Origin: Nematopogon swammerdamellus
Taxonomy: Eukaryota > Arthropoda > Insecta > Lepidoptera > Adelidae
Assembly (NCBI GenBank): GCA_946902875.1
Contig: OX336349.1
Coordinates: forward strand, 9,757,891 to 9,821,890
Reading direction: 5' to 3'
Length of the DNA stretch: 64,000 nucleotides
In this document: in pieces, positions 45,501-56,190 of the stretch
Numbering within the stretch: position 1 is the stretch's first letter
Layout of the letters: each line of letters opens with the position of its first letter
The notes under the pieces: generated by a model
The model's database searches: none
What the model was told of the DNA's origin: nothing
The model's input: the letters and a program-made list of their open reading frames with translations, nothing else
Translations under genes and position numbers: made by a program

Positions 45501-46384
45501 AGAATTAAAAACCTGCATAAAATTGCTAATAGGAAGCCGTTTGTGCTGATAACCAGAATAAAAACAGCCTGTACTAAGTCCTCGACTACACTGTTTACGT
45601 ATGTTATTATAATGGGGACTAAAATGTAAGAGGGTTATCTTACTATTGAAGACAAAGGAATTTTCTTCTTAAATTATTTAGTGTCCGCCATTTTTTTTTT
45701 TTAGAATTAAGGCCTTTCGTTTTTATGTACATACTGGGATTAGATTTTCGAACATCCTGAGCAAAGAAAATTAAGTTTATATTAGAAAATAGTTTTAAAT
45801 TGTGATGTATAGGTAAGCAGAGACCGCACCTAGCGGCATCTGAGCAAAGCGGCACGGCCCGACACTAATTTGTTCATATCATACATACCTGCCGCTTACT
45901 TCATACACAAAGAATGTTTGTGCCGGGCCGTGCCCCGTGCCTCCCCGCTCCGCTGCAGTGCAGTGCCGTATGTGCCGTGACACCACAATTCTTTATTCTC
46001 AGTCCTTATCAAAATTTGAACGCCGCCGTAAACGTTTGTTGTGATAGGCATAATTTTATTTTTAACAATAATATTTTAATGCTTCCAACATCTTGTTTTT
46101 CTCTGATTGAAAGGCTATTTTTAATTCATTTTTGTATACATACCATTATTTTGTATACATACTATACATTTATTTTTTCGATAATTACTTAATTCTAATC
46201 ACTATAATATTGTATTCGAAAGCCTACTTATGTAACTAATATACATTATGATGGCACATTACATACTTATTACCTACTTACTAAACAATCTAATCGACAA
46301 ACTAAAACTGTTGAGATTTAAGGAATTATAATTTGAAACGAATAAAAATATTACATACATACTAAGCATTTACATTACATTATA
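42506..46384. other. Long stretch without a supported gene
   Basis: A 107-codon minus frame at 43,694-44,017 looks peptide-like but matches nothing I know. A TG-rich run lies near 43,570-43,590, an RTE-type 'gcgcacggcttcgctccc' motif near 44,010, and a 15-bp imperfect inverted repeat (GGCACGGCCCGACAC near 45,851-45,865 against 45,919-45,934). A short minus frame (45,048-45,293) is unrecognised. Confidence 0.45.
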
Positions 46385-47050
46385 CATAACTCACGCTTTT
46401 GTATCCCGACAATCAGGGTAAGCAGAGTAATCGGTGTTGTGCTATAAGTTCATACATACATACATACATACACATACATAACGTCACGCCTGCCTGCCTC
46501 CCAGTGGGGCAGGCAAAGACAACGGACCCAACCCACGCAAAACCCAACCGCCACGCGCCACGATCCTGACACACTTTTGCCGCCTCTTCCACTCTCATAA
46601 TGTTCTTCATACATGCTCGTCGGTTACGGGTACTACGCACCTGACCCTTTTCGAGCACATGCCCGATCTGGTCCAGGTATGTGCGTCTAGGGCGACCCTA
46701 CCCGACTCTTCCACTAACATTCGCTCCATAGATTTATTTCATTAGTCTCCTATCATCCATTCTACCGACACACATACCTCTCCTATTCCACACATACTCC
46801 TCTTAACGCGCGCATTTCGACATCATTTATCCTGCTCTCATGCTTCGCCTGCCATACTCAACTTTCACTCCCATAAGTACTATGGTAAATTAAAGCACAA
46901 CACCGACCACCACGCTTAGCACAGTATACGGACAAGATAACTATCAAGCAGCAAGTGAGGCACGAAGACCCACCTACTGCATGACAAGGTGGAAGGACCG
47001 CGCCAAGGTGAGAGGTGGCTAGCCTTTCGCCCTTTAGCGCGACATCTTGT
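46385..47050 (-). mobile_element. Repeat A copy split by a LINE insertion
   Basis: 46,385-46,449 and 46,873-47,050 together make one repeat A ('cgacaatcagggtaagcaga' on one side, 'aaagcacaacaccgaccacc' and 'cacctctcaccttggcgcgg' in reverse on the other). The break is filled by a 423-bp LINE fragment. Confidence 0.8.
46450..46872 (-). mobile_element. 5'-truncated LINE with TATG tail, nested
   Basis: Flanked by a 6-bp target duplication ATAAGT (46,444-46,449 and 46,873-46,878). On the minus strand it encodes the ORF2 C terminus (LEKGQVRSTRNRRACMKNIM, RVEEAAKVCQDRGAW) and ends in a (TATG)n microsatellite tail. The upstream part is degraded. Confidence 0.85.
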
Positions 47051-48261
47051 CCTTATCCCTTAGTCGCATATTACGACATGATATTTGATATTTGATATAT
47101 TTATTTATTAATTTTAAAAAACACAGAGTACATAGCATTGGCATCCTGCACTAGATAAATCTGTCTTGCAGGAGTGCATTCTTTAACAAATTATAATAAT
47201 CATAAACATGCGCTCATTAAAATTTATCATGCAATTAGTTATTATATTAAAAAATAATGGAACACAAACAATTTATAAAATGAAAAGGTAATTAATGATT
47301 ATTCCCATCTGATATAAACAAAAAAAAAATATACATTTAAAAATTTTTATATAACTACGTAAATTACTTAAATTCTAAATTTAAAATCTAAACATTGTGT
47401 AATCATTTCAAATATACAGTTGTGTAGAATTATTAAAATTAAAATAAAATATAATAATAAAAACAATGAATTTAAAATTTGATAATAAATAAATAAATAA
47501 CATAAATAAATAACATGCACGGGGAGATATGCATTGGGGCTATTATTTTTAAGTACCGGCCCCACACGGTACTAAAAATATTACTTAGCATAAACAGAAA
47601 TTACAACACAACTTTATAGTTTCACGAATTTAAAATATAAATTACTGCGGTAATTCCCTGTGCAAACTTCGATATAACAAAAGCCACGAGAAAAAAGTTA
47701 TAAAATTCTGATTATTTCCTTAAGCTAGCGCAAACAGCGCTACGAGGAATTTAAACTTATCAAGGAGTTCAGTGCTAGGTCGCTGGTGCGTTCACACACA
47801 GCGATCCATTACTTTCACTGTACTCACGAGAAAGCATTTACATATATAATAGATTGCTAACTTACTTTGTACTTTCTCATGATTTAGTTAACTTGCTCAG
47901 AACCACCCCTTTATTACTTACTATTACTATACTTCATCTTTCTCATCTAACAACCGAAAGGTACGAAAGAAATATAAGTAAGTACTTACGAAAAATCAGG
48001 CGCGAGTTTTCCTCACGCACGTAGGTGCGCTATACCATAAATGTAAAAAAAAAAAAACATGTCCGCCCTACTTTTGCCTGTCTGCAATGCTTAACCTGGG
48101 GCGCTATTATTTAGTAGCGTAAAATTTACTAATTGATTCTTAGTACGTTTCTTGAATGGGGACCCCTTATTGTTTTACTTTTTGCTTTATTTATTACTTG
48201 TTGGCATATACGCCATAATAACACATAGGTATTCATATATATAATATCACATAGGTATAGG
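47051..48261. other. AT-rich unassigned sequence
   Basis: 47,505-47,575 holds 'ggggagatatgcattggggc' and 'taccggccccacacggta', the reverse of the block that opens the chimeric SINE at 52.66 kb, so it is a fragment of that family. No gene. Confidence 0.45.
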
Positions 48262-48633
48262 ATGCTGCTCTGCGGAACTAGCCATCCCTTATTCCCTGAC
48301 ACCCGTCCTATCTCCGCATGACTCGTCGCAGAGAGACTCAGCACCCTTTTGTTGTTGACATGGCTTTTGAGAACCCATCGGTTCTCTAAATCGTTTCTTT
48401 GTCGCACCGCTAGAGTGTGGAACTGTCTTCCGGCGAGTGTATTTCCTGAATCCTTTAACCTGGGTGTCTTCAAGCGTCGTATTAACGGGCTAGACAGCCT
48501 AGCAACAGTCCGCAAATCTGCTGGCATAGCACCTAATTGAGCGTGGTTTCGCGAGGAGAGGTGATTTTGGCTCTGTCGACTGCACCATTGGTCTCTCGGC
48601 ACAGCCACCCATGCTGGTTTACATTAAAAAAAT
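48262..48633 (+). pseudogene. Jockey-like LINE, ORF2 C terminus and 3' UTR
   Basis: The plus frame gives LLRTHRFSKSFLCRTARVWN, CLPASVFPESFNLGVFKRRI then NGLDSLATVRK and a stop at 48,538-48,540. This is the conserved end of many Jockey-type ORF2 proteins (R...SF..RTAR.WN.LP..VFP...N...FK.R). The 3' UTR with 'cacagccacccatgctgg' and an A-run follows. It is the best copy of this family in the window but is truncated at the 5' side. Confidence 0.85.
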
Positions 48634-49629
48634 CATATTTGCTCGAACAGAATGAGTGCACCGTACCACCGAGTAACGTATCAGCTAAATAAATAACAAT
48701 TGAAGTATGTATACTTGCGAAGTGATTTCATTTCTGCCCACTGCACTCCCACCACCCCTTCGCCCCACCCGCCTGCGCCCCCTATGCCCCCGTGAGTCGC
48801 ATGCGGCTTCCCGTTGCAATGTTATTGCGTACCTAATCGATAGCAACCCGATTATGTCCTACTCTAAGGCATTACTTGACTACTTTGACGACGAAACAGT
48901 ACACTTTTTAGTTAAAAACCGACTTCAACCTTTGAACATAAAAATCCTTTCCAACATAAAAATAATCATTGAAATCGGATGGCGTGGTATAGAATTATAC
49001 GCCTATTTGTCATGCACGTGCTTATGCAAATTTAAGAGTTTGATGATTTTCTCGTGGATCCTATCATAAGAACTTGAGTAAATGTATTTAGGATCCCTAT
49101 TACTGCTAAATGGTACCCCATTTCTACTAATAAAATAATGTCCAAGTGGTAAAGAATTATCGCTTAAGATACATAAAAAAAAAACAAAAAAGATTCCGAC
49201 GAATTGAGAACCTCCGTTTTTTTTAAGTCCATTAAAAACAACTCATATATTTTATCTATACGTAGGTAACATTTTAGTCTTCCTCAGTCATTTTAGCCAG
49301 TAATATTTTTGAAAATAATTTATAATTTATGTAATACAAACATTTATTGATTTATTTAAAATTATTGTGGCCACACTTACTATTAGAAGTTTATCTTTGT
49401 ATGGGTTATTTACTTATATGTAATGTAGGTAAGGTACATTGAAAATATTGAAAAACGTTAACTTTATTCAGACAGACAGATTTCTGTACCATGATTCCTT
49501 AAATTAAGGTATCTCACAAATAACTTACACAGCTGATGCGAGTACGTCCTCTTAGTTAATTCGGTCGGTTGGTTTTCTGCCAACTAGTTATGTATCGAGG
49601 CACTTATCTACTGAATACCTCTTCCTTAG
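48634..49629. other. Unassigned sequence
   Basis: A 120-codon plus frame (48,707-49,069) crosses C-rich then AT-rich DNA and has no motif. Confidence 0.4.
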
Positions 49630-49694
49630 GGCTCGATCTGGCCAAAGAGGTCTGTTTGAAGTCAGTGCAGGCTTCAGAGGCAGCTTCGCTCGAG
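49630..49694 (+). other. Candidate internal exon, unrecognised
   Basis: 65 nt between a good acceptor (aatacctcttccttag) and a good donor (CGAG|GTAAGC). It is GC-richer than its surroundings. Two frames are open: LDLAKEVCLKSVQASEAASL (entry phase 1, exit phase 0) and ARSGQRGLFEVSAGFRGSFA. The first would accept the phase left by the Dok-7-like exon, but the expected Asp-Cys start is absent, so I do not assign it to that gene. Confidence 0.35.
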
Positions 49695-51189
49695 GTAAGC
49701 CAACCGGAAGCTAAGCGGTCGCGTAAAGCGAACAAATCTTCAGAAATCCGTGGTAGGTAACCGAACAAATAAAAAATGGTAGAAGTGGCCTCAACTTGCG
49801 AGCAAGTAAAAAGTTAATAAATTGTGTGCACAAAGACAAAACTAGAATTGCATGTTTTAAAATTGTAAGATTTATGTTAAACGTCAGAGTTACACAAATG
49901 TAATACATCAATAGTGTGGTTTGAGCAAACAATATCACACATGAAACAGTCACAAGGTTAGTTTAGGTGATAGTGTGCAACAAATTGATCTCGCGGTTAC
50001 ACTGTACTTTTTCACGTCAGTGTACGTTACCACGTGATGAGTGATGCATTTTTTTATGTACAAATTATGTTTAAAGTCCTAATAAACACATTTTTTTTTA
50101 TATGTTTCTCACACTTGGCGCTATGAATGGGATTCAATGTCATCGCACTGAGCTTCCACAAGAACAAGGAACATCGCGAGTGTGAGGTGATGTGGCGAAC
50201 CGTGTCAGGTTTAATTAAAAACACTTGTGCACTCAAGCATGTTTCTCTACATTTATGAGCCGTTCGAGGAAAGTATGGCGATAACATGTCTATCCTTGAG
50301 AATTGTTTTCATGGTAACCGTACATCTTTGCAGAAAGAGATTCGTTTGCGGACAGACTTAGCCGTTAGTCGCGCGCGGTTACTTGCACAGGCGATATAAG
50401 GTTTTATACTGCGCTTCTAATAATAAAGCCACTACGTTGAATTTATAACGACATGTTTTGAGTAACTGAGCTGGAGATAGTTTCCGTTTAAATATCACGT
50501 TCTCAGTTTTATCAAATTCACAGTAGATCTAAGTATGAAACTGCTGATGCTAAAGTAATGTTTCATTACATGAACTTGGAAGTTACTTACTGTGTATGTG
50601 CAGTGTATTGTTTTGCATTGAAGCTAAAGTTAAGTGTGAACGTTGTTAACACACAGAGGGTTCCGTGGCCATTTTATTCCTGCATGCATAGCGAGTACGC
50701 GCAGCGATCACGCTGTCGCATGAATCTGCGCGCGCTGTACTTGTACTTCAAAATCGTTTTCTAATAAAAAGGACTAAATTGAATAGTTTATTATTATTTT
50801 AGTTATATTGAACTTTACGTTCCTGAGCAATCATCCCGCACGTATGACAGACAGACGGACGAACGGGGGGAACAGACAGACGGCTGACTTGAAAATATTT
50901 GGATTGTAAAATTTTTAAGCGATGGATGCAAGACTCGAACCATTATTGTAGGCATCGAGGTACAATAAAAAGACAGGAATAACACAATTTGTTTCTGCAA
51001 ATAATAACATCAATAATAATTGATCATGTGCTTTAATTCACAGAATTAAAGAAACAACACGTAAACTAATACGCAAGAACAGCCATGGGTTGTATTTGTA
51101 AAACAGATTACAGTTTTATTCGCACATTTATGAAATTTCTTTACACGGACTCCTATTATTTAGTTATGTGTAGTGGTAGAGTAGTAAGT
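49695..51189. other. Unassigned sequence
   Basis: 50,100-50,215 has weak similarity to the SINE tail ('gaggtgatgtggcgaaccgt'). A small GACA/GACG run lies at 50,848-50,882. No gene. Confidence 0.4.
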
Positions 51190-51369
51190 AGCAATTTATC
51201 GTTGCGCCAAAAAGCAAAACCACCCATGCATGGAATAGAAAAGGTGCCCCAATTTCGTTGCTATAATGGCTGGCCGTCGTACACTACTCTAATCAATCCT
51301 TCTGACACAGTTGAGACCGTCCGACCACGTCTCCCTCAGCGACACGAACATCAGGCTCAGCTGAAATGA
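51190..51369 (+). other. Possible repeat or coding remnant
   Basis: Higher GC than its flanks and open in one frame to a stop at 51,367-51,369 (PPMHGIEKVPQFRCYNGWPS). I do not recognise a family. It has no second copy here. Confidence 0.3.
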
Positions 51370-51481
51370 GAAAACAACGAACATTTTTACAAAATATAAT
51401 TTTGATTAACACACAACAATACAAGGAAGTAACTTATCCAGCACAACCAAAGGAAGCTAACAATACTAATTTGCCAAGGTG

Positions 51482-51530
51482 TTACCGGCTGACATCACGG
51501 GTGTAGTAGATGATGTAGTCATAAAAATGA
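51482..51530 (+). mobile_element. SINE tail remnant
   Basis: 'ggctgacatcacgggtgtag', 'tagatgatgtagtc' and 'ataaaaatg' correspond to the final 50 bp of the composite SINE. Confidence 0.55.
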
Positions 51531-51881
51531 AAACTCTCCGTAGATATATAAAGTTCTCGGGGTTGACTTTCTAAGGAGTCTACGTTAAACTAATTGTTTT
51601 ATTTATTTAATTTATTAAGTAGAAAAACAGAGACATGTAGTACATAGATGTACAACAAAAGGGAAACAGAAAATACATCAAATATATCCCCACTACGCTT
51701 CCCTGTGGACACAAACAATGAATTAATTAAAGACACAGATGAAAAACAGAGAGCCAAAAAGAAAAGAAAAAAAAATTGAAAACTTGGCTCTCAATGACTT
51801 CACCGAATATACCAGTGCCAGCAAGGATCCATAGAGCTGGCAGGCGGCTGCCCTATTTTTTCGAAGCAGTAAACGTGTAAG

Positions 51882-52275
51882 TGCGCCTCCGTGAATCAGT
51901 GGTGCGATCGGCCAACAGCCGTTCGTAATCTCAAGCACACCTGAGCGCGGTCCGAACTTCAATGGGTGATTGATCATTCAACCTTTGAAGGCTGACCGTG
52001 GTTCGGATTTCACGTAAAATGTAGGTACTTTTCCCTTTGTACCTTACTTCGTGGTAGGATTTAACCCGCCCGGATTGGTACTACCGCACCGAATGGAAGG
52101 TCGGTCGATGCAAGTAAATAAATAGTTCGTGTTTTGTTATGTCAATAGTTTCCCATTAACATCAGTGTAGCCGGCACGACCAAAGTGAAGCACTGACACG
52201 GCACCTAGTTCACCAAGGCTGACATCACGAATGTGATGGTGATGTACTCAACCGTGTCAGTTTCCATAAAAAAAA
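51882..52275 (+). mobile_element. SINE, full-length but diverged tRNA/5S composite copy
   Basis: Head 'gcctccgtgaatcagtggtg', 5S-like part 'cgcggtccgaacttcaatgg' and 'gtgattgatc', B-box-like 'cgtggttcggatttc', body 'ggatttaacccgcccgg', tail 'gtgtcagtttccat' and a 10-bp A-run. It confirms the order seen in the 26.5 kb copy, independently and in the opposite orientation. Confidence 0.8.
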
Positions 52276-52499
52276 AAGTATGCTTTGACTAAAATGTCGC
52301 ACACCCTCCGCCCATTTTCATCTTTTCCCATCAATCTAGATTTTGTATAATGTACCTAGGTAATCGTATACGTCTGAGCCCATACGATATCGAATTGCAA
52401 AATTTTTGGGGACGAGGCAGATTCGAAGAAATAGTATTAAATAATGGGTTCGTCTAGAAGTGTGGTAAATAGTAGAAGTGTGTCTACATACATAAATAC

Positions 52500-52645
52500 C
52501 ATCAAGCTGTTGGCCGACAATAGGGGTAAGCAAGTAATCGGTGACGTGAGAGCTCGTGTGAATGATAGCATAACATAGAAAACCATGTTTAGCAAAATAT
52601 TAGTACAAGCTAACTATGAAGCGGCAAGTAAGGCACGAATAGATA
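52500..52645 (-). mobile_element. Repeat A, diverged copy
   Basis: 'ggccgacaataggggtaagc', 'aagtaatcggtg', 'agctaactatgaagcggcaa' and 'gtaaggcacga' match repeat A with gaps. Confidence 0.65.
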
Positions 52646-52659
52646 GTAAAGCACGTGGA

Positions 52660-53019
52660 GATGTGTAATATTTGATGTAAATCAAGTAATTGTACCGTGT
52701 GGGGCCGGTACTTTAAAAGAATAGCCCCACTGCATCTCTCCCCGTGTATGTCGTAAAAGGCGACTAAGTGATATGACTCCCTTCTTATATCACTAGGTGG
52801 TAGGGTTTAACCCGCCCGGGTTGGTACCACCGCACTGAATGAAAGGTCGGTCGAAACGGCTATGTAAATAGTTTGTGTTTTCCGTCCAGTTCAGTGTAGC
52901 CGGCACGACCGAAGGGAAGCACTGACATGGCACTAAGTTCACCCGGTGTTATGGGCTGACATCACGGATGTTGTAGGTGATGTAGCCAACCGTGTCAGTT
53001 TCCATAAAAAAAAAAAGTA
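52660..53019 (+). mobile_element. Chimeric retroposon: different 5' part, shared SINE tail
   Basis: From 'ggtggtagggtttaacccgc' (about 52,797) to the A-run (53,006-53,016) it is a high-quality copy of the composite SINE's body and tail. Upstream it lacks the tRNA/5S head and has instead 'ccgtgtggggccggtacttt' and 'gtcgtaaaaggcgactaagt', a block seen in other lepidopteran LINE-type elements and in reverse at 47.5 kb. Its 3' end is only about 10 bp from the splice donor of gene 1 exon 4. Confidence 0.75.
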
Positions 53020-53029
53020 AAAAACTAAC

Positions 53030-56000
53030 CCTGGCATAGGAGTAGTTGGCGGAGATCTCCAACTGCTGCAGATGAAGCCTGCAGTTCTGTTGAGCGAGGA
53101 CTCCGAGCAGGCCGCTGGTGTCGATAGCGTCACACTCAGCCCTCTTCTCCTCTCGCTCGCGTATTAGCCGGAAGTAGTTGGCTGTCTCTTCTATGAAGTC
53201 GCGCACTCTTTCTTGGGTCTGGTGGAAAAAGTTGAGAGGAGATGTTAATACCCAGCAGTACCAAAAATCCGTTTCTCCCGATTGGTGTTTCTCGTAATCC
53301 CCTGAGTTTTGGTGGAAGAAAGGGCAGAATCAATAAATATTTAATTGTAGGCATAATTTTCTTCTATTTATTGTATGATCTGATCTGTAATGTAAAATTA
53401 CATGACTATATTATGAACGGTGCGGAAACAAGGTGTTTCCAAATTTTCGAGAGCACACTGCAATTTTTTTTTTCTATCAAGTCAAGTAAATGCCAGTGCA
53501 TCTTAGGTGGCAAGCAGTATGGTCTTGTAGAAAGCCATATATTCTTTCTAACTTTAAATTCACAGCGGTTTACGAGAAACATTAATCGGAAGAATCCGAT
53601 TTTTGGTAGTGCTGCCCCTTAAATGCATTCAAATATTTCCCTAAAATGTTACTTGGAAATATAGCGGAATGCTGCCAGAATATTCACGGTATTCGAGAGC
53701 TTCAATACGTGCCTCCAACTATACCTCGCATTATGGCGTCACCTAACCTCTCCAACATGGTTGGCTGTGCCGAGGGACCAATGGTACAGTAGACAGAGCT
53801 AAAATTACCTCTCCTCGCGAAATCACGCTCAGTGAGGCGCCATGCCAGTAGATTTGGGGACTGTTGCTAGGCTGTTGCTGTTGATACGTCGTTTGAAGAC
53901 ACCTAGGTTAAAAGATTCGGGAAGCACACTCGCCGGAAGACAGTTCCACACTTAGCGGCGCGACATAGAAACGATTTTGAGAACCCATGGGTTCTCAACA
54001 GCCCAATGTCAACAACAAAAGGGTGCTCGTTTTTCTTCGGCGAGTGCTGCGAAGATAGGTTGTTTATTTGGCATATGTGTATAATGAGTGTGGACAATAC
54101 GAGGGACAATGGGAATGGACTGGTCACATATGCCGAAGATACAATGATCGTTGGGGGAAACGCGAGTCCTGCACTGGCAGCCGCAGACAGGGAAACGGGA
54201 GTGCGGGAATACTACCTACCAGTTATTGACTTCGTGGACGTCGTCGCCGGCAGGCAATGGATCCTTATCGCTGAAACCCGGGAAGAGTGAAGAAAATATG
54301 GGGGAGCGTAAATCCTACAGTGGATCACCATATGCTGTTATGTAAAGAGGAATATGGTAATGGTCATTAGTCGAAATCAATGATTTCAACATATCGACAT
54401 ACCTACTCGTACAAACCCGCATCGTGTAATGTTGCTAGAGTAAATTAGACATACCTCATTATCGCTTGCAACCACCAATCTCATCAGGCAAACATACTCT
54501 TGAGGGATATTATCCGTATAGTTGTCAAGGAAGAACAGCATATATCTTACCTGAAACATACATTTTACATTTTTCATAAATTTTTCATGAACCATGTCCA
54601 TGGTCAAGAAAATGTATTATTTTTGCTAAGAATTAAAATCATAGACCCTAAATAACACCACGAACACGAAAACTGAAATTTTGATTTTTAGGGTTCCGTA
54701 TTCATACGGCTGATTGTCTGTGCATCCGAGGGCTGTGTCGTTTGAACCGTAATACGTAGGCGGTTGAAATTTTCACAGAATATGCGTTATTTATTATAGC
54801 GGATATTCAAAAAAATTATAAAAAAAAGCAAAAAGTAAATTATTAAGGGGGGTCTCCGTACAATTATCGTTTTATTGGAAGAGCCTGCGCCATCACCGAA
54901 TGATCATTTAACAAACATTTTAACTACAAAAGTATGAACCGAAATGTATGAAAATAGCCACCGCTAGATGGCGTGAAGAATACAACGGAATCAATATTTT
55001 CTTCTACATTTTAAAAACAGTAACACGAACAAGCGTTAAACTTGGTGTAATTATAGTGCAAACTCAACAACAAAATAAAAACCGGACAATTACGTGGTGG
55101 AACCGAACCCTCGGTGCGGGAGTCCGGCTAACACTTGCCGATTATTGGCACTACTTACTAACTGTTCCGGCGATGTCAGATCTGCTATAACTTCAGCAAA
55201 GTCGATCTCGCTCAACGCCTGCAGATTTTCGTAAATTTCCAGAAGTCTCTTCAGAGTTGCGTTCAATTCCGCCAACGAGTCTAGAAGCTGTCCCTCAGTC
55301 TGTTAAACAAAAATATAGACAATTATAAGGAGCACAGTGTGTCTTGCGACTGCTAGTATGATATTCACGTGCAAATTCTTCAGGATTTAAGTTCAACGAA
55401 AGAAAGGTTGAGTGAAAGTTATAGTGAAAAACTATCGATAGGCATGTGCACAGGACTAGGTAAGCAGAATATGCTGGAAATTATTTTGATGGCGTCACAA
55501 GCACTACTTGTTTCATGATTAGGATTCCATGTCTAAAACACCTGTCTCGCACCTTACTAACCTCCGTTTTCACCACCTGCAGCTACCTTAAATCCAACGG
55601 TTATTAAATAACTGTCACTATAACTAATTTTGTCCGTTACAGTGACATCTCTCATACATTTGACATGAGTTTATAGTAGTTGACCCTATATTTAGAGTTA
55701 AGTATTTGCCTGTTGTACAATTTTTTAGTGCAATAAAGATATTTGATTTGATTTGAGTTAACTAGCAGCTACATTGTGGTCGAAGGTGGTAAAAACGGCC
55801 CTAAGTGATCGCACCACATTGGCAGTTGGCACCGCTCGCAACATTTTGGGCCCTCCGGCGCGCGATGGGTTAATTAAAGAAGGTCATTACAGATGGCTAT
55901 GCAAAATATGTAGTTGGCAGTTTCCTTATAGTTCACGTGTTGAACAGGGCAAAAACTTGCCCTGTAAGGAGAAGCAATAGCTGATAATCAAGAGTAGAAC

Positions 56001-56105
56001 AGAATCCAACTCCATGTAACATAAAATAAATGAAAATAAAATAGAACTCGCCTGGGAGGGAACAGCTGCCACGACCAGGACCATCAACAAGCACTTGAAC
56101 AACAT
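53030..56105 (-). CDS. Secreted helical protein gene 1 (four exons found, last exon missing)
   Basis: Exons on the minus strand, all phase 0: 56,105-56,052 (18 aa signal peptide, MLFKCLLMVLVVAAVPSQ), 55,299-55,159 (47 aa), 54,550-54,455 (32 aa), 53,218-53,030 (63 aa). The 160 residues include Cys at about 86, 126 and 143 and sequons in NATL, NYTD and NYSY. Three acceptors are canonical and the donors GTAAGT, GTATGT and GTTAGT are good; the first intron starts with GCGAGT, a GC-AG intron. Exon sizes and key residues follow gene 2 upstream (IDF/IDI, EQL, NYxD, TQ..., Q.CRL). The final exon (equivalent to LLFWELRGIYVDGLFC) was not found in 53.0-50 kb, where retroposons crowd the gene. It may be lost, very diverged or further away. 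The family is unknown to me; the product is probably an extracellular, helical glycoprotein. Confidence 0.8.
53756..54062 (-). mobile_element. LINE fragment in intron 3 of gene 1
   Basis: Jockey-like family: reverse-strand 'gagaacccatgggttctcaa', 'actgtcttccggcgagtgtg' and 'acctaggtgtcttcaaacga' parallel the 48.3 kb copy. The frame is broken. Confidence 0.8.
54688..55143 (-). mobile_element. 'ccggccaagtgcgag' family repeat in intron 2 of gene 1
   Basis: In reverse it opens with 'aatcggcaagtgttagccgg' and 'actcccgcaccgagggttcg' and closes with 'gaatacggaaccctaaaaat'. Its end lies about 15 bp from the exon 2 splice donor. Confidence 0.75.
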
Positions 56106-56183
56106 TGTGACACTGTTGCTTCAACAACTATAGTGCCAAAATACAGGACCCGACCTTTTTGTGCTTTCTAACGCGATACGAGG

Positions 56184-56190
56184 ATTTATA
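56184..56190 (-). promoter_or_regulatory. TATA-like box of gene 1
   Basis: TATAAAT on the minus strand, 79 bp before the ATG, which leaves room for a start site near 56,155 and a short 5' UTR. Confidence 0.5.

Noticed and set aside
48129..48608. 159-codon minus-strand frame
   Set aside because: It lies antisense to the LINE ORF2 C terminus at 48.3-48.5 kb, whose plus-strand frame has the recognisable motifs.
52949..53206. Exon 4 of gene 1 continuing as one long exon into the SINE
   Set aside because: A good donor at the exact position matching gene 2 makes splicing more likely. Read-through is kept only as a possibility.
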